NCBI GenBank assembly: GCA_015064185.1 | Contig: SVSS01000003.1 | Span: 1 to 64,000 of the forward strand | From: Oscillospiraceae bacterium | GTDB lineage: Bacteria; Bacillota; Clostridia; Oscillospirales; CAG-272 | DNA: 64,000 bases | Reading direction: 5' to 3' | Shown here: piece after piece, positions 39,091 through 47,623 of the stretch | Layout of the letters: the number at the start of each line of letters is the position of its first letter | Position numbering within the stretch: the first letter of the stretch is position 1 | Made by a program: the position numbers and the translations under genes | Notes under the pieces: model-generated | The model's input: the letters and a program-made list of their open reading frames with translations, nothing else | Database searches by the model: none | Told to the model about the DNA's origin: nothing

Positions 39091-40125
39091 TCATAGGGCG
39101 CAGATCAGCTGCTCGATCGGGTCATAATCGGCATAAGAGCTTTTCAGCGCAAGGTCGGTCTTGGCAACAAGCGCGATCACGCGTGCCAATCGCTGCGGAC
39201 CTGTGCGCGCAAGGGACTTGGCTAGAAGCCCCACTTTATATTCGTGCATTTTGAGAACAGCGGAAATTTCCTTGTTGCTTTTACCCGCTTCAAGAAGCAC
39301 CTGTACACCCTGCAGCTCCGAAAAGATGCGCGCGATCTCACCAAGGATCACGGTTGGCTCAACACGCTCAAACTTCAGCACCGCCAAAGCATCGAGCGCG
39401 GCGCGCCCGTCGCCTGCGAGAATGGCGTTTGAGAGGGCAAAGGCATCAGGGAGCATGGCGGGCACGGCAACCGTTTGGATATCGGACACCGCAACCTCGG
39501 TGCGCCCGTGCTCCTTTACATAACAGGCAAGCTTTTCTATCTCGTTTGCCAGCACGAACATCGTTTTGCCTGCGTGTGCGATGAGCGCCGTGCAGACCTC
39601 GGGTGCGGCGGCAACGCCATAGTGTGCAAAATGCTTGGATGCCCAACGCGCCAGGCGTGCATCGGTGGGTGCAACAAACTCGACGGGTGTGGTTACCTCG
39701 GCAAGCTTTTTAAATACCGTTGAAGGCTTTTTCGGCAAATATCCCTCGTCGATGAGCCCTGCCGCCACAAGAAGAATGATGCAGTTGAAATCATATTCCT
39801 TAAGCTCGGCAAGCGCCTCGGTGAGTGCATCGACCTCGCTGCTCTTCATGGTATGAAAATCAAAGCCGCGCAGTACAATAAGGCGGGCATCGGTCATCAT
39901 AGGCGGCGCCGCCATGGCGTCAAGGAGCCTGTCGGGCGTGTAATCGGTAAAATCTATGGTAACGTCATTGAAAAACGCCATAGCGGGGTCGGGGCAAAGG
40001 TGCGCGCGCGTTTCGCGCACGGCGGCAGCCTTGAGGTAATCCTCCTCGCCGAAAAACAGGAACGCGCGCCCCGGGGCCTTTGCGATATTCTTGCGGTATT
40101 CTTCATCCCTGATGATCGCGTTCAC
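39091..40125 (-). CDS. holA: DNA polymerase III delta subunit
   Basis: 344 residues. An AAA+-like clamp-loader subunit without a Walker A motif: 'FLFFGEEDYLKAAAVRETR', 'DARLIVLRGFDFHTMK', 'MFVLANEIEKLACYV' and the C-terminal collar 'EISAVLKMHEYKVGLLAKSL'. It opens the beta clamp. The GTG at 40125 (MNAIIRDEEY) is the apparent start, with AAGGGGGG upstream. A near-consensus promoter lies about 40 bases upstream. Confidence 0.93.
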   Translation of the reverse strand: MNAIIRDEEYRKNIAKAPGRAFLFFGEEDYLKAAAVRETRAHLCPDPAMAFFNDVTIDFTDYTPDRLLDAMAAPPMMTDARLIVLRGFDFHTMKSSEVDALTEALAELKEYDFNCIILLVAAGLIDEGYLPKKPSTVFKKLAEVTTPVEFVAPTDARLARWASKHFAHYGVAAAPEVCTALIAHAGKTMFVLANEIEKLACYVKEHGRTEVAVSDIQTVAVPAMLPDAFALSNAILAGDGRAALDALAVLKFERVEPTVILGEIARIFSELQGVQVLLEAGKSNKEISAVLKMHEYKVGLLAKSLARTGPQRLARVIALVAKTDLALKSSYADYDPIEQLICAL

Positions 40126-40157
40126 GGCAAAGCCCCCCTTCGTAAAAATACATCTTT

Positions 40158-40187
40158 ATTATACTCTTCCTTATAGCCTTTTGTCAA
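40158..40187 (-). promoter_or_regulatory. Promoter of holA
   Basis: Minus-strand TTGACA, 18 bp, TATAAT. Confidence 0.8.
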
Positions 40188-40238
40188 TCATATAGAATTT
40201 TTTATGAAAGAAAAAATCAAAAAACTTGCAAAAAACAC

Positions 40239-40267
40239 TTGCGCACGGGCGCCCTGAGTGTTATAAT
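40239..40267 (+). promoter_or_regulatory. Promoter of the GMP synthase gene
   Basis: TTGCGC (40239-40244), 17 bp, TATAAT (40262-40267), divergent from the holA promoter. The leader is about 58 bases with only a small AGTGT/ACACT hairpin; no purine riboswitch is seen. Confidence 0.7.
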
Positions 40268-40331
40268 AAAAAATATCAAAAAACAAAGTGTCGCAACACT
40301 CTGCGGCAAAATATACAAGGAGGAAAAAACA

Positions 40332-41339
40332 ATGGCATTTGATCCCAACAAAAGACCCGACGATATGGCTCGTATTACCACAAAAGAGCTGGCGGATCGC
40401 TTCATCGAGGAGCAGGTAAACGCGGTACGAGCACAGGTAGGCAACAAAAAGGTGCTTCTGGCGTTGTCGGGTGGTGTAGATTCCTCCGTTGTGGCGGCGT
40501 TGCTCATCAAGGCGATCGGCAAGCAGCTTATTTGCGTGCACGTTAACCATGGCCTTATGCGCAAGGGCGAGAGCGAGCAGGTGATCGAGGTGTTTGGCAA
40601 GGCGCTTGACGCAAACCTCGTTTATGTTGATGCAACCGACCGCTTCCTCGACCTGCTTGCAGGCGTCAGCGACCCCGAGAGCAAGAGAAAGATCATCGGT
40701 AAGGAGTTTATCGAGGTCTTTGCCGACGAGGCAAGAAAGCTCGAGGGCGTAGAGTTCCTTGCACAAGGCACGATCTATCCCGATATTCTTGAGAGCGTGA
40801 AGCAGGCAGAGGGCAAAAAGGCAGTGAAGTCCCACCACAATGTGGGTGGTCTTCCCGAGGATCTCAAGTTCGAGCTTGTTGAGCCCGTAAAGCTTTTGTT
40901 TAAGGACGAGGTGAGAGTTGTTGGTGAGGCGCTGGGGCTCCCCCACGCAATGGTGTATCGTCAGCCCTTCCCCGGCCCCGGTCTTGGCGTAAGATGCCTT
41001 GGTGCCATTACCCGCGAACGCCTCGCGGCACTGCGCGAGGCAGATGCCATTTTGCGCGAGGAGTTTGATAACTTTGGTCTTGCCGGCAAGGTTTGGCAGT
41101 ATTTTGTGGTCGTGCCCGACATCAAGAGCGTTGGTGTGAAGGACGATAGCCGCTATGAGGGCTGGCCCGCGATCCTTCGCGCTGTCAACACCAAGGATGC
41201 GATGACGGCAACCATTGAGGAGATCCCCTACGAGGTGCTTCACAAGGTGACTGCAAGAATCACCGCCGAGGTCGAGGGCATCAACCGCGTGCTTTACGAT
41301 ATCACGCCTAAGCCCACGGGTACCATTGAGTGGGAGTGA
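40332..41339 (+). CDS. guaA: GMP synthase, ATP-pyrophosphatase/dimerisation part only
   Basis: 335 residues. The PPi-synthetase loop SGGVDSS (46-52) activates XMP by adenylation. 'GQPFPGPGL'-type sequence (here [12 protein letters not shown]) and the C-terminal '[12 protein letters not shown]' complete the dimerisation domain. The N-terminal class I glutamine amidotransferase domain of typical GuaA (about 190 residues) is absent, and no separate glutaminase subunit is in the window. The enzyme may use a partner encoded elsewhere, as in archaea, or free ammonia. AAGGAGG precedes the ATG at 40332. Confidence 0.92.
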   Translation: MAFDPNKRPDDMARITTKELADRFIEEQVNAVRAQVGNKKVLLALSGGVDSSVVAALLIKAIGKQLICVHVNHGLMRKGESEQVIEVFGKALDANLVYVDATDRFLDLLAGVSDPESKRKIIGKEFIEVFADEARKLEGVEFLAQGTIYPDILESVKQAEGKKAVKSHHNVGGLPEDLKFELVEPVKLLFKDEVRVVGEALGLPHAMVYRQPFPGPGLGVRCLGAITRERLAALREADAILREEFDNFGLAGKVWQYFVVVPDIKSVGVKDDSRYEGWPAILRAVNTKDAMTATIEEIPYEVLHKVTARITAEVEGINRVLYDITPKPTGTIEWE

Positions 41340-41362
41340 GCATTGCGTAGCAAAACTCAACT

Positions 41363-41464
41363 ATGATCGCCTGCGGCGAGATATTAGTATGGCTTGCGGC
41401 GTTTGGGGCAACGGTTTTGATTTGCTTTGTGCTTGGTCTTGCTATTTTGTCCTTGTTGATATAA
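41363..41464 (+). CDS. Possible 33-residue single-span membrane peptide
   Basis: ATG at 41363 opens a 33-codon frame starting MIACGEILVWLAAFGATV and ending in a hydrophobic stretch before TAA. Almost the whole peptide would be one membrane helix, with one acidic residue near the N-terminus. It starts 23 bases after the guaA stop and is followed by a strong palindromic terminator. No clear Shine-Dalgarno sequence is visible, so translation would need coupling to guaA. It is not recognised as a known small membrane protein or toxin family. Confidence 0.3.
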   Translation: MIACGEILVWLAAFGATVLICFVLGLAILSLLI

Positions 41465-41488
41465 TCGAAGGCGCTATCTGTCTTGCTA

Positions 41489-41534
41489 GGAGTGCCATCA
41501 AATGCATATGCATTTGATGGCACTCCATCTTTTT
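41489..41534 (+). terminator. 38-bp perfect palindrome with T tract
   Basis: Perfect dyad, half-site GGAGTGCCATCAAATGCAT (41489-41526), followed by ATCTTTTT. It probably terminates guaA and anything after it. Confidence 0.8.
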
Positions 41535-41535
41535 C

Positions 41536-41565
41536 TTGACAGCAGAGAAGGGGCTATGGTATGAT
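41536..41565 (+). promoter_or_regulatory. Promoter of the ABC exporter pair
   Basis: TTGACA (41536-41541), 18 bp, TATGAT (41560-41565), directly after the palindromic terminator. The leader is about 130 bases and holds a GCCGCC/GGCGGC hairpin near 41674-41690. Confidence 0.7.
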
Positions 41566-41704
41566 AAAAATAGAGCTGTTTGGCAAAACAACCCTATAAC
41601 GGGTGCGTTTTTGGGGGCTCAACCAACAGTATGTGGACTTTTTCTGCCGCAACGGATATACTAAAGTAAATAAAACGCCGCCGTTGGCGGCAAAAGGAGC
41701 GAGT

Positions 41705-42415
41705 ATGTTAAAAATTGAGCACTTGACAAAATGCTATGGCGAGAAAAAGGCAGTAGATGATCTCTCGCTGCACATTCAAAAGGGTGAGATCTGTGCGTTT
41801 ATCGGCCACAACGGTGCGGGAAAAACCACCGCCATCAAATCGGTGTGCGGCATTTTGCGCTTTGATGCGGGTGAGATCTATATTGACGGCATCTCGGTCA
41901 AGGAAAATCCTCTTGCCGCAAAGCAGCTTATCGCGTATATTCCCGACAATCCCGATCTTTACGATTTTATGACGGGCATTGGCTACCTTAACTTTGTAGC
42001 CGATATTTTCGGTGTGGAAGCATCCTTGCGTGATGAGCGCATCCATCGCTTTGCCGATATGCTGGAACTGACAAAGGATCTTGCACAGCCAATCTCTGCC
42101 TACTCGCACGGTATGAAGCAAAAGCTTGCCATTATTTCGGCGCTCGTACACGAGCCGCGCTTGCTTGTAATGGATGAGCCCTTTGTCGGGCTTGACCCTA
42201 AGGCGGCGCACCTCTTAAAGGAGCTGATGCGCGAAATGTGCCGCGAGGGCACGGCGATCTTTTTCTCCACACACGTTTTGGAGGTTGCCGAAAAGCTTTG
42301 TGACAAGGTTGCCATTATCAAGGGTGGCAAGCTCATTCGCGCGGGCAAAATGGAGGAGGTAAAGGGCGACACCTCGCTTGAAGCCGTCTTCCTTGAGCTG
42401 GAGGGTGCGCAATGA
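41705..42415 (+). CDS. ABC transporter ATP-binding protein
   Basis: 236 residues. Walker A GHNGAGKTT (34-42), ABC signature 'YSHGMKQKLAI', Walker B 'LLVMDEPFVGLDPKA' and the H-loop 'IFFSTHVLEVAE' are intact. It belongs to the ABC-2 exporter ATPase group (CcmA/NatA-like). ATG at 41705 follows AAAGGAG; the frame is open further upstream without a site. The stop overlaps the permease start (ATGA). The substrate is unknown. Confidence 0.93.
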   Translation: MLKIEHLTKCYGEKKAVDDLSLHIQKGEICAFIGHNGAGKTTAIKSVCGILRFDAGEIYIDGISVKENPLAAKQLIAYIPDNPDLYDFMTGIGYLNFVADIFGVEASLRDERIHRFADMLELTKDLAQPISAYSHGMKQKLAIISALVHEPRLLVMDEPFVGLDPKAAHLLKELMREMCREGTAIFFSTHVLEVAEKLCDKVAIIKGGKLIRAGKMEEVKGDTSLEAVFLELEGAQ

Positions 42416-44013
42416 TCAAGGCTCTTTTTAAAAAGCAGATGCTTGAGGTCTTTTCTTATCTCTTTATGACAAATAAGAAAAAGACCCGTCGCACGGGCAA
42501 GGCGCTTGCCTATGCCTTGGTGCTTTACGGCTTTTTGTTTGCCTACCTTTGTGTGATGCTCTTTTTCATGGCAAGGTTCCTTTGCGAGGCGCTTGTGCCG
42601 TTGGGGCTCACGTGGTTCTATTTTGCTATCATGGCGTTGATGTCCCTTGTGATGGGCATCATCGGCAGTGTATTTAACACCTACACAACACTGTATCAGG
42701 CAAAGGATAACGACACCCTCTTGGCCATGCCAATTCCGCCCCGTTATATCCTGCTCGTGCGCCTTGCGGGTGTTTACGTATCAGGCCTGTTTTTTGAGCT
42801 TTTGGTGATGCTTCCCGCAACGGTTGCGTGGTTTATGTATGGCGAGGTGACGGCGCTTGGCGCGATCTTTGCCGTGCTCCTGCCTTTTGTGCTTTCCTTT
42901 TTCGTGCTGTCACTTTCCTGCCTTTTGGGGCTGCTGGTGGCGGCGATCGCCGCGCGTATCCGCCACAAGTCGCTTGTCATTACGCTCCTCTCGCTCGGCT
43001 TTCTCGCGCTTTATTTCTGGGGCTACAGCAAGCTGATGAGCTCGCTTACGGACCTGATGACCGTGCTCGGCGATATTGCCCAAAGGGTGAAGGGCCCCTT
43101 GTTCCTTTTCTACCATATGGGGCGTGCCGCCGAAGGGGAGGCGCTTTCGATGCTGATCTTTACGGGTATCGTGCTCGGTATTTTCCTTTTGATCTATCTC
43201 TTGCTCTCGCGTAGCTTCCTTGCGCTTGCTACCACCAACAGGGGTGCGGCAAGAAAAGCATATAAGCGCGAGCGCACCGCGCAAAGGAGCGTTGGCAGGG
43301 CACTGCTCGTGAGGGAACTGAGGCACTTTGTTTCAAGCTCCGTTTATATGCTGAACTGCGGGCTCGGCGCGCTGATGCTGCCCATTATGGGCATTATGCT
43401 GCTGATATTTAAGGACGACGTGCGTGCAATGCTCCCTCTATTTGAGGCAATGCTCGGAGGCGCTGACGTGATATATCTGCTCTTTGCGGCATTTGTGTGT
43501 ATGATGACGTCAATGATCGATCTCACCGCCCCTTCGGTGTCGCTTGAGGGCAAAAATATTTGGATCGTGCAGTCGCTCCCCGTTGAGCCGCGCAGGGTGC
43601 TGTATGCAAAGCTCCTTTTGCACCTGCTCATCGGCGTGCCCGCGGCATTGGTTGCGGCGGTGTGTCTTTTGATCGCCATTTCTCCCTCGCTACCGTTTTT
43701 GATCCTCATTCCGCTTGCCATGCTGCTGTTTTTGCTGTTCATTGCACTGTTTGGATTATTTATGAATCTGAAAGCACCAAACCTCTCTTGGGCAAACGAA
43801 ACAGTGCCTGTCAAGCAATCCATGAGCGTAACCGTTACGCTTTTTGGCGGCTGGGTGCTCACTGCAGCTTTGGGTGCTCTTTACGTACCCCTGCACGGGC
43901 ACGTGGCGCCCGCCCTTTACCTCGCGCTTGTGTGCGTGCTGCTGGCAGGTGCTTGCACAGCGCTTTTCCTGTGGATCAGAAAAAAGGGCGCGGAGATCTT
44001 TGCAATGTTATAA
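42412..44013 (+). CDS. ABC-2-type exporter permease
   Basis: 533 residues with about 12 membrane helices in two clusters, separated by a basic cytoplasmic loop ('TTNRGAARKAYKRERTAQRS'). This length and pattern fit the large ABC-2-type permeases that act with one ATPase. A short basic N-terminus (KKKTRRTGK) precedes the first helix. Translation is coupled to the ATPase by the 4-base overlap. The substrate cannot be inferred. Confidence 0.85.
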   Translation: MIKALFKKQMLEVFSYLFMTNKKKTRRTGKALAYALVLYGFLFAYLCVMLFFMARFLCEALVPLGLTWFYFAIMALMSLVMGIIGSVFNTYTTLYQAKDNDTLLAMPIPPRYILLVRLAGVYVSGLFFELLVMLPATVAWFMYGEVTALGAIFAVLLPFVLSFFVLSLSCLLGLLVAAIAARIRHKSLVITLLSLGFLALYFWGYSKLMSSLTDLMTVLGDIAQRVKGPLFLFYHMGRAAEGEALSMLIFTGIVLGIFLLIYLLLSRSFLALATTNRGAARKAYKRERTAQRSVGRALLVRELRHFVSSSVYMLNCGLGALMLPIMGIMLLIFKDDVRAMLPLFEAMLGGADVIYLLFAAFVCMMTSMIDLTAPSVSLEGKNIWIVQSLPVEPRRVLYAKLLLHLLIGVPAALVAAVCLLIAISPSLPFLILIPLAMLLFLLFIALFGLFMNLKAPNLSWANETVPVKQSMSVTVTLFGGWVLTAALGALYVPLHGHVAPALYLALVCVLLAGACTALFLWIRKKGAEIFAML

Positions 44014-44020
44014 TGTAAAA

Positions 44021-44056
44021 ACACCCCAAAACGCAGCGCGTTTTGGGGTGTATTGC
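44021..44056 (+). terminator. Terminator, identical copy of 48557-48587
   Basis: A 14-bp stem ACACCCCAAAACGC/GCGTTTTGGGGTGT with loop AGC, then ATTGCTTTT. Confidence 0.85.
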
Positions 44057-44148
44057 TTTTATTTATCTTTTATACAGTGTTGCTTGACGATAAAAATTAT
44101 AGGCATTGTCGGTTTTATCAATAGGAAGCATTCCTGCGTGCCTGTGAA

Positions 44149-44177
44149 TTGAAAAACAACACCGTTTGTGGTATAAT
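44149..44177 (+). promoter_or_regulatory. Promoter of the response-regulator gene
   Basis: TTGAAA (44149-44154), 17 bp, TATAAT (44172-44177). Confidence 0.7.
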
Positions 44178-44232
44178 AAAGTAACACGCCTTGTTTGAAA
44201 CAAAATTTCTCAAGCAAATAAAAGGAGCAACC

Positions 44233-44886
44233 ATGAAAACGATACTGATCATCGACGACGATATGCACATTGGCAATATGCTACAGGAGCTTCTCGAAAG
44301 AGAGGGCTACGGAGTGCTTCGCGCGTATTCGGGCACGGAAGCGTTATTGCTGCTTCCACAGAAAACGCCCGATCTTGTGCTGCTTGACCTGATGCTCCCC
44401 GGGCTTTCGGGTGAGGAGGTCTTGCCCAAAATTAAGAACATTCCCGTCATTGTGGTAAGTGCCAAAATAGACGTGCAGGACAAGGTGGATCTTTTGCTTG
44501 GCGGGGCGGCGGATTACGTCACAAAGCCCTTTGATACCAAGGAATTGCTTGCAAGAATTTCGGTGGCGCTACGAAACACATTGGCGCAAGTGCCACTTTT
44601 GCATTACGATGCGATTACCTTGAACACGGCAAGCTATGCCGTGTTTGTTGACGGTGCCGAGGTCAAGCTGACGCGCACGGAGTTTGCCATCCTCAAATAT
44701 CTGATGCAAAACAGTGCACAGGCACTTTCCAAGTCGCAATTACTTGACCGTATTGCCCTTGATACACCCGATTGTACCGAAGGCTCGCTAAAAATTCATG
44801 TTAGCAATCTGCGAAAAAAACTGCGTGACGTGTCGGGGAAAGATTATATTGAAGCTGTTTGGGGCATCGGTTTTAAGTTGAAATAA
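44233..44886 (+). CDS. OmpR/PhoB-family response regulator (CprR/SpaR-like)
   Basis: 217 residues. The receiver domain has the acidic pair IDDD (8-10), phospho-acceptor Asp52 (LLDLMLPG), and the conserved lysine in VTKPFD. The winged-helix DNA-binding domain follows ('LTRTEFAILKYLMQNSAQALSKSQLL' pattern) with 'EGSLKIHVSNLRKKL'. ATG at 44233 follows AAAGGAG. Its partner kinase is four genes downstream. It probably binds the CTTTAC/CTTAAC repeats before the ABC genes. Confidence 0.93.
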   Translation: MKTILIIDDDMHIGNMLQELLEREGYGVLRAYSGTEALLLLPQKTPDLVLLDLMLPGLSGEEVLPKIKNIPVIVVSAKIDVQDKVDLLLGGAADYVTKPFDTKELLARISVALRNTLAQVPLLHYDAITLNTASYAVFVDGAEVKLTRTEFAILKYLMQNSAQALSKSQLLDRIALDTPDCTEGSLKIHVSNLRKKLRDVSGKDYIEAVWGIGFKLK

Positions 44887-44910
44887 GGCAAAAAACCGCA
44901 AAATGAAAAT

Positions 44911-44951
44911 CTTTACGAAATCTTAACCCTTTTCTTTACCGCTACCTTAAC
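44911..44951 (+). promoter_or_regulatory. Tandem direct repeats, candidate response-regulator operator
   Basis: CTTTACGAAATCTTAAC (44911-44927) and CTTTAC-CGCTAC-CTTAAC (44934-44951). The CTTTAC and CTTAAC half-sites are spaced 11-12 bp within each pair and 23-24 bp between pairs, about one and two helical turns, as for OmpR-family activators. They lie 47-87 bases before the first ABC gene. Confidence 0.6.
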
Positions 44952-44997
44952 CGCTTTGCGGTAAGATATCGGCAACATCCAAAAGGAGGAGTTCGAG

Positions 44998-45912
44998 ATG
45001 GAATACGTACTCACAACACAAAACTTATCCAAATCCTACCGCAAGTTTCAGGCGCTCGATAATTTCACCATGCGCGTGCCAAAGGGCGCGATCTATGGCT
45101 TTGTCGGCAAGAACGGCGCGGGTAAGACCACGCTAATCCGCCTTGTTTGCGGTCTGCAAGCGCCCACGGCTGGCTCTTACAGCATCTACGGCATCGACTA
45201 TAAGGACAAGAGCATTTCAAAGGCGCGCCGCCGCATGGGCGCGGTGGTGGAAACGCCCGCGATCTATATGGATATGACCGCCACGGAAAACTTGAAGCAG
45301 CAGTATCTTCTGCTCGGACTTCCTTCCTATGAGGGGATCGACGAGCTGCTTTCTCTTGTGGGGCTTGCGAACACAGGAAAGAAAAAGGCGCGCAACTTCT
45401 CGCTTGGTATGAAGCAGCGCCTTGGCATCGCCATCGCGCTTGCGGGCGATCCCGATTTTCTCGTGTTGGACGAGCCCGTGAACGGCCTCGATCCACAGGG
45501 CATCATCGAGATCCGCGAGCTGATCCTAAAGCTCAACCGCGAGCGACAGATCACCGTGCTGATCTCCAGCCATATTCTGGACGAGCTTTCCCGTCTTGCC
45601 ACGCATTACGGCTTTATTGATAAGGGTAGGATGGTCAAGGAGATGAGCGCCGCGGAGCTGGAGGCGTCTTGCCGCAAATGTATGCGCGTGGAGGTCAGCA
45701 ACACCGCCGCGCTGTCGCGCGTGCTGGACGGTATGAGCGTGGAATACAAGATCCTTACCGACACCACCGCCGATATTTACGCAAAGCTTAATATTTCGGA
45801 GCTGACACACGCGCTCGATAAGAGCGCCTGCGAGCTGCGCGCGATCACCGAGCACGATGAATCCCTTGAAAGCTACTTTGTGGGGCTTGTGGGAGGTGGC
45901 GAGCGTGAGTAA
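44998..45912 (+). CDS. LanF/CprA/BcrA-like ABC ATPase
   Basis: 304 residues. Walker A GKNGAGKTTL (37-46), signature 'FSLGMKQRLGIA', Walker B 'FLVLDEPVNGLDPQG' and H-loop 'SSHILDEL'. A C-terminal extension of about 90 residues follows the ATPase core, as in the bacitracin and lantibiotic immunity ATPases. It powers the two following permeases, probably to expel or detach cell-wall-active peptides. AAGGAGG precedes the ATG. Its end overlaps the next gene by 8 bases. Confidence 0.9.
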   Translation: MEYVLTTQNLSKSYRKFQALDNFTMRVPKGAIYGFVGKNGAGKTTLIRLVCGLQAPTAGSYSIYGIDYKDKSISKARRRMGAVVETPAIYMDMTATENLKQQYLLLGLPSYEGIDELLSLVGLANTGKKKARNFSLGMKQRLGIAIALAGDPDFLVLDEPVNGLDPQGIIEIRELILKLNRERQITVLISSHILDELSRLATHYGFIDKGRMVKEMSAAELEASCRKCMRVEVSNTAALSRVLDGMSVEYKILTDTTADIYAKLNISELTHALDKSACELRAITEHDESLESYFVGLVGGGERE

Positions 45913-46744
45913 TCTTTTGCGCGCAGGATTTGTCCGTTATCTCAAAAATCCACTTGCAGTCATTACCGCCGTTGCCTCGCTTGTGATAGGGCTTCTTGGC
46001 GGTCGCAATGCAGTCTACACCATCGATGATGTGTATTTGATCGCGTTGTTCATTGCATTTGCCGCATTTATTTCGCTACTCGTCGGGCGCGAGCACGGGG
46101 AAGGCGGCTTTCGCAATAAGGCGATCGCGGGTTACACGAAGGGACAGATCTTTTTCTCGGAATGGCTGCTGCACACGGTGTTTTGCCTGTGCCTGCTGCT
46201 GCTCTTTCTTGTCGGCTTTGCACCACTCGCGCACGAGGTGCTTTCCCCCGTGCCCGCGAGGGTGCTTGCTCTGATCGCCCTTTGCTTTGTATGTATGACG
46301 GTAGCTGTTGTGACTCTGCTTTGCGTGCTTTCCATGCTGGTTAGCTCTCGCGCCGTGTCGGCGATCCTTTCGGTGCTGTTGGTGATCGGGCTGTTGTTTG
46401 CTTCTTATAAGATTGAAGAAGCGCTTTCCACACCGCAATATTATTACATAAGTCACTATGATGAGCAAAACGAGCTTGTATGGGAAGAACAAAAGGAAAG
46501 TCCGCTTTATGTGGACGGCGCGGCGCGCACGTTTCTTACGCATCTGAATTATACGATCCCCTTGGGGCAAAGCGAGCCGTTGATCCAGTGCATTGGTGTA
46601 TGGAATTACGACGTGTCATGGATCGATGAGCATTCTTGTTCGCATCTGAAGATCGTGAAATTTTTTCCGCTTTATTCCTTGGGGCTAACGGTAACCATCG
46701 GTGGCATCGGTTATGCGATCTTCCGCCGCCGTGACCTGAGATAG
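45905..46744 (+). CDS. LanE/G-like ABC permease subunit 1
   Basis: 279 residues, about six membrane helices with one larger extracytoplasmic loop (about residues 175-225, 'YYYISHYDEQNELVWEEQKE'). This is the layout of the LanE/LanG and CprB/CprC immunity permeases. GTG at 45905 is chosen: GGGAGG lies 8 bases upstream and it overlaps the ATPase stop. The next gene begins within about a dozen bases. Confidence 0.85.
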   Translation: MSNLLRAGFVRYLKNPLAVITAVASLVIGLLGGRNAVYTIDDVYLIALFIAFAAFISLLVGREHGEGGFRNKAIAGYTKGQIFFSEWLLHTVFCLCLLLLFLVGFAPLAHEVLSPVPARVLALIALCFVCMTVAVVTLLCVLSMLVSSRAVSAILSVLLVIGLLFASYKIEEALSTPQYYYISHYDEQNELVWEEQKESPLYVDGAARTFLTHLNYTIPLGQSEPLIQCIGVWNYDVSWIDEHSCSHLKIVKFFPLYSLGLTVTIGGIGYAIFRRRDLR

Positions 46745-46756
46745 GGGGTGGACGGC

Positions 46757-47602
46757 GTGAAAAATCTGCTTTCTGCCACCTTTCGGCGGCTTTTTAAGGG
46801 GAAGTTGTTTTGGATCGGCATGCTTGCCATGGGTGGTTTTGGTGCTGTTGCAACGATCGCACGGGCACGCGATGCCTACATTCTGCAGGGAATGGGCTAC
46901 GACACCCCCGACGGGCTTTTGTTTATCGGTCTCACTTATTTTCTCATCACCGTGGCGGTATTCGACAGTCTTTTTATCGGTGCCGAGCACGCAGACGGCA
47001 CGTGGCGCAATAAGCTGATCGTGGGACAGGGAAAGGTGCAGATCTACCTCACGTATCTGACCGTTACCACCGCAGCCACGCTCCTGATGCACCTTGTCTA
47101 TATCGGCGTGGTGTTAGGGCTTTCCGCGCCGCTGCTGAACCCCTTTTTGACACCGATAAAGGTGAACGTGGTGTTCTTTTTCTGCTCGCTTGCCACCGTG
47201 GTGGCAATGAATGCCCTGATGGTAACGCTTTGTATGCTCGTGCAAAACAGGGCGGTTGTGGCGGTTGGCGCAATGCTGCTTGCCATTGGCTTGATGATGG
47301 GCGGTATGGCGATCTATCAAATGCTCTGTGCCCCCGAATTTTTGAGCGGTCCGGCAACGATCGTAAACGGCGTGCTGATGCCACCCCCCGAGCCCGTGCC
47401 CAACCCCAAATATCTCACGGGTGTAAAGCGCGCATTCTTCCAATTTTTGCACGATTTTCTGCCCGGCGGGCAGGCGCTGACCATTGGTATGACAGGCGAG
47501 TTGCCTGCAAACGTGTGGCGGCTGCCCGTGTTTTCGGCGTTGCTCACCTTGCTTTCCACCCTTGGCGGCGCGTGGGGCTTTTGCCACCGTGATTTAAAAT
47601 AA
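46757..47602 (+). CDS. LanE/G-like ABC permease subunit 2
   Basis: 281 residues, about six membrane helices, similar in size and layout to the preceding permease ('LFIGAEHADGTWRNKLIVGQGKVQIYLT' resembles 'LLVGREHGEGGFRNKAIAGYTKGQIFFS' there), so the two arose by duplication. GTG at 46757 follows GGGGGTGG; an upstream GTG at 46748 overlaps that site. The heterodimer would form the channel of the immunity transporter. Confidence 0.85.
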   Translation: MKNLLSATFRRLFKGKLFWIGMLAMGGFGAVATIARARDAYILQGMGYDTPDGLLFIGLTYFLITVAVFDSLFIGAEHADGTWRNKLIVGQGKVQIYLTYLTVTTAATLLMHLVYIGVVLGLSAPLLNPFLTPIKVNVVFFFCSLATVVAMNALMVTLCMLVQNRAVVAVGAMLLAIGLMMGGMAIYQMLCAPEFLSGPATIVNGVLMPPPEPVPNPKYLTGVKRAFFQFLHDFLPGGQALTIGMTGELPANVWRLPVFSALLTLLSTLGGAWGFCHRDLK

Positions 47603-47623
47603 TATCAAAAAGGAGGTGTGCGT

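Noticed and set aside
40268-40331. Purine riboswitch before the GMP synthase gene
   Set aside because: The leader is too short and lacks the conserved junction sequences; only a small hairpin is present.
41308-41523. Minus-strand frame of about 70 codons after guaA
   Set aside because: It begins inside the palindromic terminator, overlaps the end of guaA and has no ribosome binding site.
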